The position numbers and the translations under genes were made by a program. 64,000 nucleotides of DNA. Source: Paraburkholderia sp. BL9I2N2 (GTDB taxonomy: Bacteria > Pseudomonadota > Gammaproteobacteria > Burkholderiales > Burkholderiaceae). Shown piece after piece: positions 8,373 through 17,552 of the stretch (within the stretch, counting starts at the first letter, position 1; every line of letters begins with the position of its first letter). The stretch is taken from NCBI RefSeq assembly GCF_004339745.1, contig NZ_SMGP01000001.1, positions 248,001-312,000 of the forward strand, read 5' to 3'. The notes beneath the pieces were generated by a model. The model worked only from the letters and a program-made list of their open reading frames with translations. It was not told where the DNA came from and searched no databases.

Positions 8373-8407
8373 AAGGCGGCCGGGTTGCTCACCCGACCGC
8401 CTTTTTT
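8373..8407 (+). terminator. rho-independent terminator after the isochorismatase-family gene
   Basis: Stem AAGGCGG-CGGGT paired with ACCCG-CCGCCTT (one bulged base on each side), five-base loop, followed by a run of six T. It lies in the convergent gap with the TetR gene. Confidence 0.85.
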
Positions 8408-8435
8408 GCATAGGCCCCGTGCGCCAGACAGATAA

Positions 8436-9095
8436 CTAACCGCCGCCCGTCCGCTGTGCATGCCCGTTGCGCAACGCCGGGCTCAGCTTCAGCGCGTCGA
8501 ACATCCCTTCGACCATCTGCACGGCATGGGCGCCGAAATCCGTGGCGTCGGGCAGAAACAGCATGTCGCGCAGCGAGCCGCTGACAAACGCATGCACCAT
8601 CGCCGCGGCCAGCTTCGTATCCAGATCCACGGGCAGTTGCCCCTTGGAGATGGCGTTGCGCAGACCCCCCTCGATTTTCTTGAGCCCTTCGCGCATGTTG
8701 GTCTGATAGCGGACCATCACCGGGCCCATTTCCTCGACCAGCTCGCATTTCAGAAACAGGATGTCGAACACCCGCCGGCGACGCGGGTCATTGGCGGTGT
8801 CGCGCAGACAGACCGTGCAGATTTCCATCAGACGCCCAAGCGGATCGGGCTCATTGGGATCTTGCGAAGCGGCTTTGAGTTCGTCCAGCGGCAAAAGTAC
8901 GCGGTCGAACATTTCCGTGAACAGATCGCTCTTATGTGCGAAGTGCCAGTAGATGGCACCGCGTGTGACGCCGGCGGCCTGCGCGATGTCGGCAAGCGAC
9001 GTGCGCGATACGCCTTTCTCGAAGAAAACCCGTTCGGCCGCGTCGAGAATGCTGTTGCGCGTCTCCTGCGCCTCTTCTTTGGTTCTTCTGACCAT
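8436..9095 (-). CDS. bpeR: TetR/AcrR-family repressor of the divergent RND efflux operon
   Basis: 219 residues from the ATG at 9095 (MVRRTKEEAQETR); an upstream extension of the frame exists but does not look like this family. The N-terminal helix-turn-helix (ILDAAERVFFEKGVSRTSLADIA, then GVTRGAIYWHFAHKSDLF) is typical of AcrR/TtgR/BpeR. The C-terminal domain (about 60-210) is the variable drug-binding and dimer domain. It is divergent from the efflux genes across a 430-bp region that contains an AcrR-like palindrome overlapping a strong promoter, so repression of the pump, relieved by drug binding, is well supported. The symbol is by analogy with Burkholderia pseudomallei BpeR. Confidence 0.9.
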   Translation of the reverse strand: MVRRTKEEAQETRNSILDAAERVFFEKGVSRTSLADIAQAAGVTRGAIYWHFAHKSDLFTEMFDRVLLPLDELKAASQDPNEPDPLGRLMEICTVCLRDTANDPRRRRVFDILFLKCELVEEMGPVMVRYQTNMREGLKKIEGGLRNAISKGQLPVDLDTKLAAAMVHAFVSGSLRDMLFLPDATDFGAHAVQMVEGMFDALKLSPALRNGHAQRTGGG

Positions 9096-9228
9096 GTTGG
9101 AATGACCTGCCCTGATTGTGGGGTTTTCCCGAGCGTTTTTAAGTACGCCCGATGACAATCCGTCTCCCGTTGAGCGAATTGTGAAGCGTTCTTGCAAGCC
9201 CCCCGCCAGCAAGAGATATAAACGCACT

Positions 9229-9258
9229 TTTACATGCATTCGTGAATGTATATATAAT
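9229..9258 (+). promoter_or_regulatory. efflux operon promoter with overlapping AcrR/BpeR-type operator
   Basis: A -35 element TTTACA (9229-9234) and consensus -10 TATAAT (9253-9258) are separated by 18 bases. Between them lies the palindrome ACATGCATTC-GTGAATGTAT (9232-9251), which closely resembles the E. coli AcrR operator (TACATnCATT..TGAATGTA as I recall it). A repressor bound here would directly block RNA polymerase. Confidence 0.8.
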
Positions 9259-9525
9259 AGCATCCCACGATCGGATAGCCCAAGCCGTGACGAAACGTTA
9301 ATATCCGTCACTGTTGCCTTTCAAAACGCTCTTCGCGCCGTGCCCAGACGGGCGGCGCCGTGCGGCATTTCCCCCGTATGGCGCATTTCGCTCAGGATGC
9401 CCTGCAGGTTCGGTGTGCTTCCGCGGGTGTCCGGTCAAGCGTCGCAAGACGCATGTGTGCGCTGTCGTCCCCGGGGTAGGGATGCGCGCACTTTTTCATT
9501 CTCAGTCTTTGACAGAGGTCGCTCC
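9259..9525 (+). other. long untranslated leader of the efflux operon
   Basis: About 260 bases separate the predicted -10 element from the bpeA start. No convincing coding potential. It contains the inverted pair GTGACG (9287-9292) and CGTCAC (9306-9311), which may be a second regulator site. An in-frame upstream extension of bpeA runs through here, but it lacks family similarity and a ribosome site. Confidence 0.45.
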
Positions 9526-10758
9526 ATGCGCGTCGAACGGGTTCCATTCCGCTTAATTAGTGCCGCGACGGCTGCCGTATTGCTGGCAGCGTGCGGACCA
9601 AAACAATCTGCTCCGCCGCAACAAACGCCCGAAGTTGGGGTCGTCACCGTCCAGCCGACGGCCGTGCCCGTCGTCACCGAATTGCCCGGCCGCACCAGTG
9701 CGTTCCTCGTCGCGCAAGTGCGCGCACGGGTCGACGGCATCGTGTTGCGCCGCGAGTTTACGGAAGGCAGCCAGGTCAAAGCAGGCCAACGTCTGTACAA
9801 GATCGATCCGGCACCGTACATCGCCACGCTGAATAACGCCAAGGCGACGCTGGCGAAGGCGCAGGCCAACCTCGTGTCGACCACCGCGCAGGCCAATCGC
9901 TTCAAGGTGCTGGTTGCCGCCAACGCGGTCAGCAAGCAGGACTACGACAATGCAGTGGCCTCGGAAGGCCAGGCCGCGGCTGACGTCGCCGCGGGCAAGG
10001 CGGCAGTCGACACGGCGCAGATCAATCTCGGCTATACGGATGTCGTGTCGCCGGTGAGCGGCCAGGTCGGCATCTCGCAGGTCACGCCGGGTGCTTACGT
10101 GCAAGCAAGCGCCGCTACGCTGATGGCCACCGTGCAGACGCTCGATCCGGTCTATGTGGACCTGACGCAATCGAGCCTCGACGGTCTGAAGCTGCGCCGC
10201 GACATGCAGGAAGGGCGCCTGAAGACCACGGGTCCGGACGCCGCCAAGGTGTCGCTGATTCTCGAAGACGGCCGCACCTATTCGGAGAAGGGCAAGCTGC
10301 AGTTCACCGACGTAACGGTCGACCAGGGCACCGGTTCGGTCACGGTGCGCGCGCTCTTCAAGAATGCGGACAACGTGCTGCTGCCGGGCATGTTCGTGCG
10401 CGCGCGCATTGAAGAGGGCGTCAACGACCACGCGCTCGTCGTGCCGCAAGTGGGCGTCACGCACGACCAGAAGGGTCAGCCGACCGCGCTGGTCGTCGGT
10501 AACGACAACAAGGTCGTGTTGCGTCAGCTGGTGACCTCGGGCACGTACGGTTCGAACTGGGTGGTCGAAAGCGGCCTGAATCCGGGCGACCGCGTGATCG
10601 TGCAGGGCACCGACAAGGCGAAACCCGGCATGCAGGTCAAGGCCGTTGCCGCGCAACTTCCCGCCACACCCGCTTCCGGCGCAGCTGTTCAGGGCGCGCC
10701 GGCCGCCAGCGGTGCTGCGCAGACGGCACAGCCTGCCTCCGCCGCATCGGGCGCGTAA
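9526..10758 (+). CDS. bpeA: RND efflux periplasmic adaptor lipoprotein (BpeA/AcrA type)
   Basis: 410 residues from the ATG at 9526, which has GAGG upstream. The lipobox LLAACGPK at residues 16-23 (lipidated Cys) anchors it to the membrane. Domains follow the AcrA order: lipoyl half-motif (LPGRTSAFLVAQVRARVDG), alpha-helical hairpin (about 100-160; NAKATLAKAQANL, VSKQDYDNAVASEGQA), second lipoyl half, beta-barrel (TVQTLDPVYVDLTQS) and membrane-proximal domain. The C-terminus is Ala/Ser/Pro-rich. It is the first gene of bpeA-bpeB-oprB, 18 bp before bpeB. The adaptor links the inner-membrane pump to the outer-membrane channel. High confidence in class; the BpeA assignment rests on synteny and recalled similarity. 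Confidence 0.93.
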   Translation: MRVERVPFRLISAATAAVLLAACGPKQSAPPQQTPEVGVVTVQPTAVPVVTELPGRTSAFLVAQVRARVDGIVLRREFTEGSQVKAGQRLYKIDPAPYIATLNNAKATLAKAQANLVSTTAQANRFKVLVAANAVSKQDYDNAVASEGQAAADVAAGKAAVDTAQINLGYTDVVSPVSGQVGISQVTPGAYVQASAATLMATVQTLDPVYVDLTQSSLDGLKLRRDMQEGRLKTTGPDAAKVSLILEDGRTYSEKGKLQFTDVTVDQGTGSVTVRALFKNADNVLLPGMFVRARIEEGVNDHALVVPQVGVTHDQKGQPTALVVGNDNKVVLRQLVTSGTYGSNWVVESGLNPGDRVIVQGTDKAKPGMQVKAVAAQLPATPASGAAVQGAPAASGAAQTAQPASAASGA

Positions 10759-10776
10759 TAACAGGGAGCCCGCCAC

Positions 10777-13700
10777 ATGGCAAAGTTCTTCATTGATCGC
10801 CCGATTTTTGCATGGGTGATCGCCATTATTCTGATGCTCGCGGGTATCGCGTCGGTCTTCACGTTGCCGATCGCGCAATACCCGACCATCGCGCCGCCGG
10901 CCGTGCAGATCAGCGCAACGTACCCGGGCGCATCGGCGAAGACGGTGGAAAACACCGTCACGCAGGTGATCGAGCAGCAGATGAGTGGTCTCGACCACTT
11001 GCTGTATCTGTCGTCCACCTCGGACGACTCGGGTACGGCAACCATCACGCTGACGTTCGCGGCCGGCACCAATCCTGACATCGCGCAGGTGCAGGTGCAG
11101 AACAAGCTGCAGCTCGCCACGCCGCTGTTGCCGCAAGCAGTGCAACAGTTGGGCACCAAGGTCACGAAGTCGAGCAGCAGCTTCCTGCTGGTCATGGCGT
11201 TCGTGTCCGAAGACGGCAGCATGAGCAAGTACGACCTGGCGAACTACGTCGCGTCGAACATTCAGGATCCGGTCAGCCGTATCGACGGCGTGGGCACGGT
11301 GACGCTGTTCGGTTCGCAGTACGCCATGCGGGTCTGGCTGGACGCGAACAAGCTGACCAACTTCGGTTTGACGCCGGTGGATGTGGAAGCCGCGCTGACG
11401 GCGCAGAACGTGCAGGTCGCGGGCGGTTCGCTCGGCGGCACGCCGTCGGTGCCGGGCCAGGTGCTGCAGGCCACTATCACGGAAGCCACGCTGCTCAACA
11501 CGCCTGAACAGTTCGGCAACGTGCTGCTGAAGGTGAACCCGGACGGCTCGCAAGTCCGCATCAAGGACGTGGCGCGCATCGAGCTGGGTGGCGAAAACTA
11601 CAACTTCGACACCAAGTACAACGGTCAGCCGACGGCAGGCTTCGGTATTCAGCTCGCTACCGGCGCGAATGCGCTGGCCACCGCCAAGGCGGTGCGCGCG
11701 AAGGTCGCCGAACTGTCGAAGTACTTCCCGCACGGTCTGGTGGTGCAGTATCCGTACGACACCACGCCGTTCGTGCGCCTGTCGATCGAAGAAGTGGTCA
11801 AGACGCTGCTCGAAGGTATCGTGCTGGTGTTCCTGGTCATGTACCTGTTCCTGCAGAACCTGCGCGCCACGCTGATCCCGACGATCGCCGTGCCGGTGGT
11901 GCTGCTGGGCACGTTCGCGATCATGGGTCTGGTGGGCTTCTCGATCAATACGCTGTCCATGTTCGGGCTGGTGCTCGCCATCGGCTTGCTGGTGGACGAT
12001 GCGATCGTGGTGGTGGAAAACGTCGAGCGGGTGATGCAGGAGGAGGGCTTATCGCCTCGTGACGCAACCCGCAAGGCCATGGATCAGATTACCGGCGCGC
12101 TGGTCGGCGTGGCGCTCGTGCTGTCGGCGGTGTTCGTGCCGGTGGCGTTCTCGGGCGGCTCGGTCGGCGCAATTTACCGGCAGTTCTCGCTGACGATCGT
12201 GGCGGCGATGGTGCTGTCCGTGCTGGTCGCGTTGATTCTGACGCCGGCATTGTGCGCGACGATCCTCAAGCCGATCGAAAAGGGTCACGAGGAAAAAACC
12301 ACCGGCTTCTTCGGCTGGTTCAACCGCACCTTCAACAAGAGCCGCGACAAGTATCACTCGGGCGTGCACCACGTGATCAAGCGCTCGGGCCGTTGGCTGA
12401 TCATCTATATGGTGGTGATCTTCGCGGTCGGCCTGCTGTTCGTGAAGTTGCCGAAGTCGTTCCTGCCTGACGAAGACCAGGGCACGATGTTCGTGCTGGT
12501 GCAAACGCCGTCGGGCTCGACGCAGGAAACCACGGCGCGCGCGCTCAAGGACGTGTCCGACTACCTGCTCAATACCGAGAAGAGCATCGTCGAATCGACC
12601 TTCACGGTGAACGGCTTCAGCTTCGCCGGTCGCGGTCAGAACGCGGGTCTCGTCTTCGTGCGGATGAAGGATTACTCGCAACGCCAGCACTCGGATCAGA
12701 AGGTGCAGGCGCTGGTGGGCCGTCTCTTCATGCACTTCGGCAGCTACAAGAACGCGCTGGTGTATCCGGTGAATCCGCCTTCGATTCCTGAACTCGGTAC
12801 GGCCGCGGGCTTCGACTTCGAATTGCAGGATCGCGCGGGCGTCGGTCACGAAAAGCTGATGGAAGCACGCAACATGTTGCTGGGCATGGCGGCGAAAGAT
12901 CCGACGCTGGCTCAGGTGCGTCCGAACGGCCTGAACGACACGCCGCAGTTCAAGGTGGACATCGACCACGAGAAGGCTTCGGCGCTCGGTGTGTCGCTGG
13001 CCGCGATCGACCAGACGTTCTCGATCGCGTGGGCGTCGCAGTACGTGAACAACTTCCTCGATACCGACGGCCGGATCAAGAAGGTGTATCTGCAAGGCGA
13101 TGCTCCGTTCCGTATGAAGCCGGAAGACCTGAACGCGTGGTACGTGCGCAATACCGCGGGTGGCATGGTGCCGTTCTCGTCGTTCGCCAGCGGCACGTGG
13201 ACCTACGGTTCGCCGAAGCTGGAACGCTACAACGGTATTTCCGCGGTGGAAATCCAGGGGGCGGCGGCACCGGGCAAGTCGACCGGTCAGGCCATGACCG
13301 CCATGGAAGCACTCGTGGCGAAGCTGCCGGCGGGTGTCGGCTACGAATGGACCGGCCTGTCGTTGCAGGAACGCCAGTCCGGTTCGCAGGCGCCGATTCT
13401 GTACGGCATCTCGATCCTGGTCGTGTTCCTGTGTCTCGCGGCGCTGTATGAAAGCTGGTCGATCCCGTTCTCGGTGATCATGGTGGTGCCGCTCGGCGTG
13501 ATCGGCGCACTGCTGGCGGCCACGCTGCGTGGGCTCGAGAACGACGTGTTCTTCCAGGTGGGTCTCCTGACCACGGTGGGTCTGTCGGCGAAGAACGCGA
13601 TTCTGATCGTGGAATTCGCCCGCGAGCTGCAGCAGGGTGAAGGCATGGGGCCGATCGAGGCCGCGCTGGAAGCAGCGCGTCTGCGGTTGCGTCCGATTCT

Positions 13701-13998
13701 GATGACCTCGCTCGCGTTCATTCTCGGCGTGATGCCGCTCGCGATCAGTAACGGCGCGGGTTCGGCCAGCCAGCACGCGATCGGTACCGGCGTGATCGGC
13801 GGGATGTTGACGGCGACCTTCCTCGCCATTTTCATGATCCCGATGTTCTTCGTCGTGATCCGCGCGAAATTCGGCGGTGAGAAGGAAGACCCGGATGAGG
13901 CGCTCGCACACTACAACCAGCACCATCCGCATGATCCGCAAAGCGGCGGTTCGGCTGGCGGGTCGGCTGATGAAGGCTCGGGCAAGGACGGACATTGA
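10777..13998 (+). CDS. bpeB: RND multidrug efflux transporter (BpeB/AcrB type)
   Basis: 1073 residues, 12 transmembrane helices in the 1+5, 1+5 pattern with two large periplasmic loops. It starts [17 protein letters not shown]. The proton-relay aspartates fall exactly at D407 and D408 ([16 protein letters not shown]), the numbering of E. coli AcrB, and the matching lysine is in [14 protein letters not shown]. The C-terminus is Asp/His/Gly-rich and hydrophilic. The sequence resembles BpeB/MexB rather than the aminoglycoside pump AmrB, so hydrophobic antibiotics, dyes and acylated signals are likelier substrates than aminoglycosides (inference). One base separates its stop from the oprB start, indicating coupled translation. 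Confidence 0.96.
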   Translation: MAKFFIDRPIFAWVIAIILMLAGIASVFTLPIAQYPTIAPPAVQISATYPGASAKTVENTVTQVIEQQMSGLDHLLYLSSTSDDSGTATITLTFAAGTNPDIAQVQVQNKLQLATPLLPQAVQQLGTKVTKSSSSFLLVMAFVSEDGSMSKYDLANYVASNIQDPVSRIDGVGTVTLFGSQYAMRVWLDANKLTNFGLTPVDVEAALTAQNVQVAGGSLGGTPSVPGQVLQATITEATLLNTPEQFGNVLLKVNPDGSQVRIKDVARIELGGENYNFDTKYNGQPTAGFGIQLATGANALATAKAVRAKVAELSKYFPHGLVVQYPYDTTPFVRLSIEEVVKTLLEGIVLVFLVMYLFLQNLRATLIPTIAVPVVLLGTFAIMGLVGFSINTLSMFGLVLAIGLLVDDAIVVVENVERVMQEEGLSPRDATRKAMDQITGALVGVALVLSAVFVPVAFSGGSVGAIYRQFSLTIVAAMVLSVLVALILTPALCATILKPIEKGHEEKTTGFFGWFNRTFNKSRDKYHSGVHHVIKRSGRWLIIYMVVIFAVGLLFVKLPKSFLPDEDQGTMFVLVQTPSGSTQETTARALKDVSDYLLNTEKSIVESTFTVNGFSFAGRGQNAGLVFVRMKDYSQRQHSDQKVQALVGRLFMHFGSYKNALVYPVNPPSIPELGTAAGFDFELQDRAGVGHEKLMEARNMLLGMAAKDPTLAQVRPNGLNDTPQFKVDIDHEKASALGVSLAAIDQTFSIAWASQYVNNFLDTDGRIKKVYLQGDAPFRMKPEDLNAWYVRNTAGGMVPFSSFASGTWTYGSPKLERYNGISAVEIQGAAAPGKSTGQAMTAMEALVAKLPAGVGYEWTGLSLQERQSGSQAPILYGISILVVFLCLAALYESWSIPFSVIMVVPLGVIGALLAATLRGLENDVFFQVGLLTTVGLSAKNAILIVEFARELQQGEGMGPIEAALEAARLRLRPILMTSLAFILGVMPLAISNGAGSASQHAIGTGVIGGMLTATFLAIFMIPMFFVVIRAKFGGEKEDPDEALAHYNQHHPHDPQSGGSAGGSADEGSGKDGH

Positions 13999-13999
13999 G

Positions 14000-15562
14000 A
14001 TGCAAAAACACTCTCTGATTGCAGTGGCGGTCGCGCTGTTCGCCGCGGGTTGCACGATGGCGCCGAAGTACGAGCGCCCCCCCGTGCCCACGACGAGCAC
14101 CTTCCCGACCGGCGGCGTGTACGACACGCAGCCGGGCGCGACCCAGCCGGACGCGACCCCGGCGGGCAACCAACAGCCCGGTGCGACAAATGCTGCGCGC
14201 AGCGCCAACGGCCAGGCCGCGGCGGATATCGGTTGGCGCGATTTCTTCGTCGATCCGCGCATGCAGCGGCTGATCGAGATCGCGCTGAAGAACAACCGCG
14301 ATCTGCGCGTGTCGGTGCTGAACATGCAGGCGTCGGCGGCGCAGTTCCGGATCGTTCGCGCCGGTCTGCTGCCCACGCTCGACGCCGCGGCTTCGCAAAG
14401 CAAATCGCGTACGCCGAAAGACCTGTCGTTCTTCGACCAGACGATTTCCAACTCGTACTCGGTCGGTCTGAACGCGTCGTGGGAAATCGACTTCTTCGGG
14501 CGGATTCAGAGCTTGAAGGACCAGGCGTTGGCGCAGTACCTGGCCACGGCTCAGGCGCGCAAGGCGGCAGAAATCTCGCTGGTCTCGCAGGTGGCGAACC
14601 AGTACATGACGGTGCTCGAACTCGACGATCTGTTGAAGGTCACGCAGAACACGCTGAAGACCTCGCAGGAATCGTATCGAATCGCCAAGCTGCAGTTCGA
14701 CAACGGTACGGGTTCGGAATTGGATCTGCGTCAGTCGCAAACCGTGGTCGAGCAGGCTTTGGCCAACCTGCAGCAGCAACAACGTCTGCGGGCTCAGGCG
14801 GATAACGCGCTCGTGCTGCTGATTGGCGAGCCGCTGCCGGACGATTTGCCGCCGGGCATGCCGCTGGACAACCAGAATCTCCTCACGGATATTCCGGCGG
14901 GTCTGCCGTCCGATCTGTTGACGCGTCGTCCGGACATCATGGAGGCCGAAGAGAATCTGCTGGCCGCCAACGCGAACATCGGCGCAGCGCGCGCGGCGTT
15001 TTTCCCGAAGGTCTCGCTGACCGGCAGCTTCGGTACGCTGAGCCCGTCGCTCGGCGGTCTGTTCAAGCCGGGTTCGGCGGCGTGGAGTTTCGCGCCGTCG
15101 ATCACGTTGCCGATCTTCGAGGGCGGACAGAATCTCGCCAACCTCGATCTCGCCAACATCCAGAAGAAAGTCCAGATCGCCACGTATGAAAAGGCGATCC
15201 AGTCGGCCTTCCGCGATGTGGCAGACGGACTGGCGGCACGCGGTACGTACGATCAGCAGATCCAGGCGCTGGAGCGCAATACCTTTGCGGAACAGCGCCG
15301 GCTGGATCTGTCGAATCTGCGTTACACGAACGGCGTCGACAGTTATCTGGCGGTGCTGATCGCACAGACCGATCTGTATCAGGCGCAGCAGCTGCTGGTG
15401 GTTGCGCGCATGGAACGTCTGCAGAACCTCGTGACGTTGTATCAGGCACTCGGCGGCGGCTGGATCGAACGCAACGGCGAGCAGCCGCGTCCGGCCGACG
15501 CACCGGTCGACTACGGTGCGGCGAGCGCGCCGGTGGCGGCTTCGGCGGCCACGGCGAGTTAA
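14000..15562 (+). CDS. oprB: outer-membrane efflux channel lipoprotein (OprB/OprM, NodT family)
   Basis: 520 residues from the ATG at 14000, directly after the bpeB stop. Lipobox LFAAGC near residue 17 gives a lipidated Cys. A Pro/Thr/Gly-rich linker follows, then two repeats of the OEP domain with long helical hairpins (IALKNNRDLRVSVLNMQA; TYEKAIQSAFRDVADGLA). NodT signatures include GLNASWEIDFFGRI and LLTRRPDIMEAEENLLAAN. It forms the trimeric exit duct of the tripartite pump. Two hairpins, one a perfect terminator, close the operon. Confidence 0.93.
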   Translation: MQKHSLIAVAVALFAAGCTMAPKYERPPVPTTSTFPTGGVYDTQPGATQPDATPAGNQQPGATNAARSANGQAAADIGWRDFFVDPRMQRLIEIALKNNRDLRVSVLNMQASAAQFRIVRAGLLPTLDAAASQSKSRTPKDLSFFDQTISNSYSVGLNASWEIDFFGRIQSLKDQALAQYLATAQARKAAEISLVSQVANQYMTVLELDDLLKVTQNTLKTSQESYRIAKLQFDNGTGSELDLRQSQTVVEQALANLQQQQRLRAQADNALVLLIGEPLPDDLPPGMPLDNQNLLTDIPAGLPSDLLTRRPDIMEAEENLLAANANIGAARAAFFPKVSLTGSFGTLSPSLGGLFKPGSAAWSFAPSITLPIFEGGQNLANLDLANIQKKVQIATYEKAIQSAFRDVADGLAARGTYDQQIQALERNTFAEQRRLDLSNLRYTNGVDSYLAVLIAQTDLYQAQQLLVVARMERLQNLVTLYQALGGGWIERNGEQPRPADAPVDYGAASAPVAASAATAS

Positions 15563-15582
15563 GACGTGTTGTAGCTTCGGGC

Positions 15583-15622
15583 GCGTAGGGCGGGTCTCAG
15601 TTTCAGGAAAGCCGCCCTACGC
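15583..15622 (+). repeat. inverted repeat in the 3' untranslated region of the efflux operon
   Basis: GCGTAGGGCGG (15583-15593) is complementary to CCGCCCTACGC (15612-15622), giving an 11-bp stem with an 18-base loop. There is no T run, so it is more likely an mRNA-stabilising or accessory hairpin than a terminator. Confidence 0.6.
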
Positions 15623-15632
15623 AGCCGGTAAT

Positions 15633-15665
15633 AAAAAACGCCACGGCATGCCGTGGCGTTTTTTT
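15633..15665. terminator. bidirectional rho-independent terminator
   Basis: Perfect self-complementary core ACGCCACGGCATGCCGTGGCGT with A6 on the left and T7 on the right. It can stop transcription of oprB rightward and of the permease gene leftward. Confidence 0.9.
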
Positions 15666-15717
15666 ATGCAGCGACGCTCGCGCGATATCACTCGCGCGGC
15701 GCCTCATTGCGTGCCGC

Positions 15718-17127
15718 TCAGTGCACGTCGGCTGCGCGCAGCATGTCGTCGCCTCGCGGTTCGTTGCCGCCGCGTCCGTCGAAATCATGCCCGGCACTGC
15801 GAATTTCGCACTGCGCCTTCTTCTCGCTCTTCACGCCGTTGAAGATCAGGTTCAACACGACCGCCGACACCGAAGCCAGCAGAATCCCGCTGTGCAGCAG
15901 CGGCGAGAGCGCCGGCGGCAGCTTCGAGAAGAAGTGCGGCGACACCACCGGCACGAGACCCAGGCCGATACTGACCGCGACGATGAACAGGTTGTGGTGG
16001 TTCTTCACGAAGTCGACCTTCGACAGCACCTTGATGCCGTTCGCCGCGACCATGCCGAACATCACGATGCCCGCGCCGCCGAGCACGAAGGCCGGCACCG
16101 ACGCGACCACTTGCGCCATCTTCGGGAACAGGCCCAGCAGCACCAGGATCACGCCGCCCATGGCGCAGACAAAGCGGCTCTTCACGCCGGTCACGCCGAT
16201 CAGGCCGACGTTCTGCGAGAACGAGGTATGCGGGAACGAGTTGAAGATGCCGCCGATCAACGTGCCCAGGCCGTCGACGCGCAGACCGCGCACCAGCGTC
16301 TTCTGATCCACCGGACGGTCCACCATGTCGCCGACCGCGAGGAACATGCCGGTCGATTCGATGAAGGTGACGAACATCACGGTGACCATCGTCGCGATCG
16401 ACAGCGGATCGAAGTGCGGCAGGCCGAAGTGGAACGGCATGACGAAGCCGACCCACGGCGCGTGCGTAACGCCTTCCATGTTGACGCGGCCGAGCGCCAG
16501 CGCAATCACGAAGCCCGCGACAATGCCGAGCAGCACCGAGATATTGGCGAGGAAGCCCTTGGCGAACTTGTTGATCAGCAGAATCAGCATCAGCACGATC
16601 AGCGAAAGGCCGAGATAGACCGGATTGCCGTAATCGGGATTGCCCACGCCGCCGGCCGCCCAGTTGATGCCGACTTCCATCAGCGACAAACCGATCACCG
16701 AGATCACCACGCCGATCACGACCGGCGGGAAGAAGCGCAGCAATTTGCCGACCGCCGGCGCGAGCAGGATGCCGACGACACCGGCCGCGATCGTCGAGCC
16801 GAAGATGTCGAGAATGCCGAGCGAGGGATTGGTGCCGATCGCGACCATCGGACCGACGGCCGCGAACGTGCAGCCCATGATGACCGGCAGACGGATGCCG
16901 AAAATCCACAGCCCGAGCGTCTGAATCAACGTGGCGATGCCGCACGAGAACAGATCGGCGCTGATCAGGAACGCGATCTGGTCTTTCGGCAACTTGAGTG
17001 CCGCGCCGATGATCAGCGGCACCGCGACTGCACCGGCATACATCACCAGAACGTGCTGAATGCCGAGCGTGAGCAACTGGCCTGCGGGCAGTCGTTCGTC
17101 GCACGGGTGAACCGTGTTCGATTGCAT
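15718..17127 (-). CDS. NCS2/NAT-family nucleobase permease, xanthine/urate type
   Basis: 469 residues from the ATG at 17127, chosen because GGAG lies ten bases upstream; an in-frame ATG 18 bases earlier lacks a ribosome site. About 12-14 hydrophobic helices. The family signature is QNVGLIGVTGVKSR, close to the QNxGxxxxTGVxSR form of xanthine and urate carriers such as XanQ and UacT rather than the uracil form. A second conserved motif is the TM8 region FIESTGMFLAVGDM. The protein imports oxidised purines across the inner membrane, probably with protons. No purine-degradation genes are adjacent. It is monocistronic, with a shared terminator at its 3' end. Confidence 0.88.
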   Translation of the reverse strand: MQSNTVHPCDERLPAGQLLTLGIQHVLVMYAGAVAVPLIIGAALKLPKDQIAFLISADLFSCGIATLIQTLGLWIFGIRLPVIMGCTFAAVGPMVAIGTNPSLGILDIFGSTIAAGVVGILLAPAVGKLLRFFPPVVIGVVISVIGLSLMEVGINWAAGGVGNPDYGNPVYLGLSLIVLMLILLINKFAKGFLANISVLLGIVAGFVIALALGRVNMEGVTHAPWVGFVMPFHFGLPHFDPLSIATMVTVMFVTFIESTGMFLAVGDMVDRPVDQKTLVRGLRVDGLGTLIGGIFNSFPHTSFSQNVGLIGVTGVKSRFVCAMGGVILVLLGLFPKMAQVVASVPAFVLGGAGIVMFGMVAANGIKVLSKVDFVKNHHNLFIVAVSIGLGLVPVVSPHFFSKLPPALSPLLHSGILLASVSAVVLNLIFNGVKSEKKAQCEIRSAGHDFDGRGGNEPRGDDMLRAADVH

Positions 17128-17552
17128 ATCGTCTGTCTCCACCATCTGAGTTTTTGGGATGGCTCCAAGGTATCGGGGACTAAAAAGCACAACAAGACCA
17201 CTGGGGCCTATTCCGGCATTCCCGGTGACGATATGCGTGGGGGCCGTTTGAAAGCCAAAAGAAATGTACGGACCTCGTCCATCGGCGGTCAGCCCCTTGC
17301 AGTGGCGATGCAAGGCCGCGCGTCGCTCGAGCCCGGCTTGACGCGATATGTGTGAGAATCAATGAGGTGTATCTCGCTCACCGCATAGTGCTGTTTTGAT
17401 GCGGCTCGCGGCGCGCGCGGGTTAACCCGCGATTCGGGATTTTCGGCGTGCGTTTGCGTGCGTTTCCCAAGCGCTGCGCCGGCGCGGAAAATATGCTTTT
17501 CGGGCAGCTTTCGCGTGCTCATTTCCATCCTCAATTTGACGCTCTATCGCCC
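17128..17552. other. 425-bp divergent intergenic region between permease and FGGY kinase genes
   Basis: No convincing gene. It must contain the leftward promoter of the permease and the rightward promoter of the kinase. A perfect 16-bp palindrome (CGCGGGTTAACCCGCG, 17416-17431) lies about 120 bp before the kinase start and may be an operator. I looked for a xanthine-type riboswitch in the permease leader and could not identify one. Confidence 0.45.
17416..17431. repeat. perfect 16-bp palindrome, possible operator
   Basis: CGCGGGTTAACCCGCG reads identically on both strands. It has no T run on either side and sits at promoter distance from the kinase start, so an operator is likelier than a terminator. 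The cognate regulator is unknown. Confidence 0.4.

Noticed and set aside
9553..11733. 726-codon open frame on the minus strand opposite bpeA and bpeB
   Set aside because: Low-complexity His/Arg-rich translation and full overlap with the efflux genes; a typical antisense artefact at this GC content.
12049..14451. 800-codon open frame on the minus strand opposite bpeB and oprB
   Set aside because: Same reason: no domain, extreme Arg/His bias, crosses three plus-strand genes.
17128..17250. Xanthine-sensing riboswitch in the leader of the NCS2 permease
   Set aside because: Such riboswitches occur before purine transporters in betaproteobacteria, but I could not match a consensus fold here. A covariance-model search (Infernal) would decide.
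15721..17355. 544-codon plus-strand frame opposite the NCS2 permease
   Set aside because: His/Arg/Gln-rich translation with no family pattern; the minus-strand permease has clear transmembrane helices and the NAT signature.
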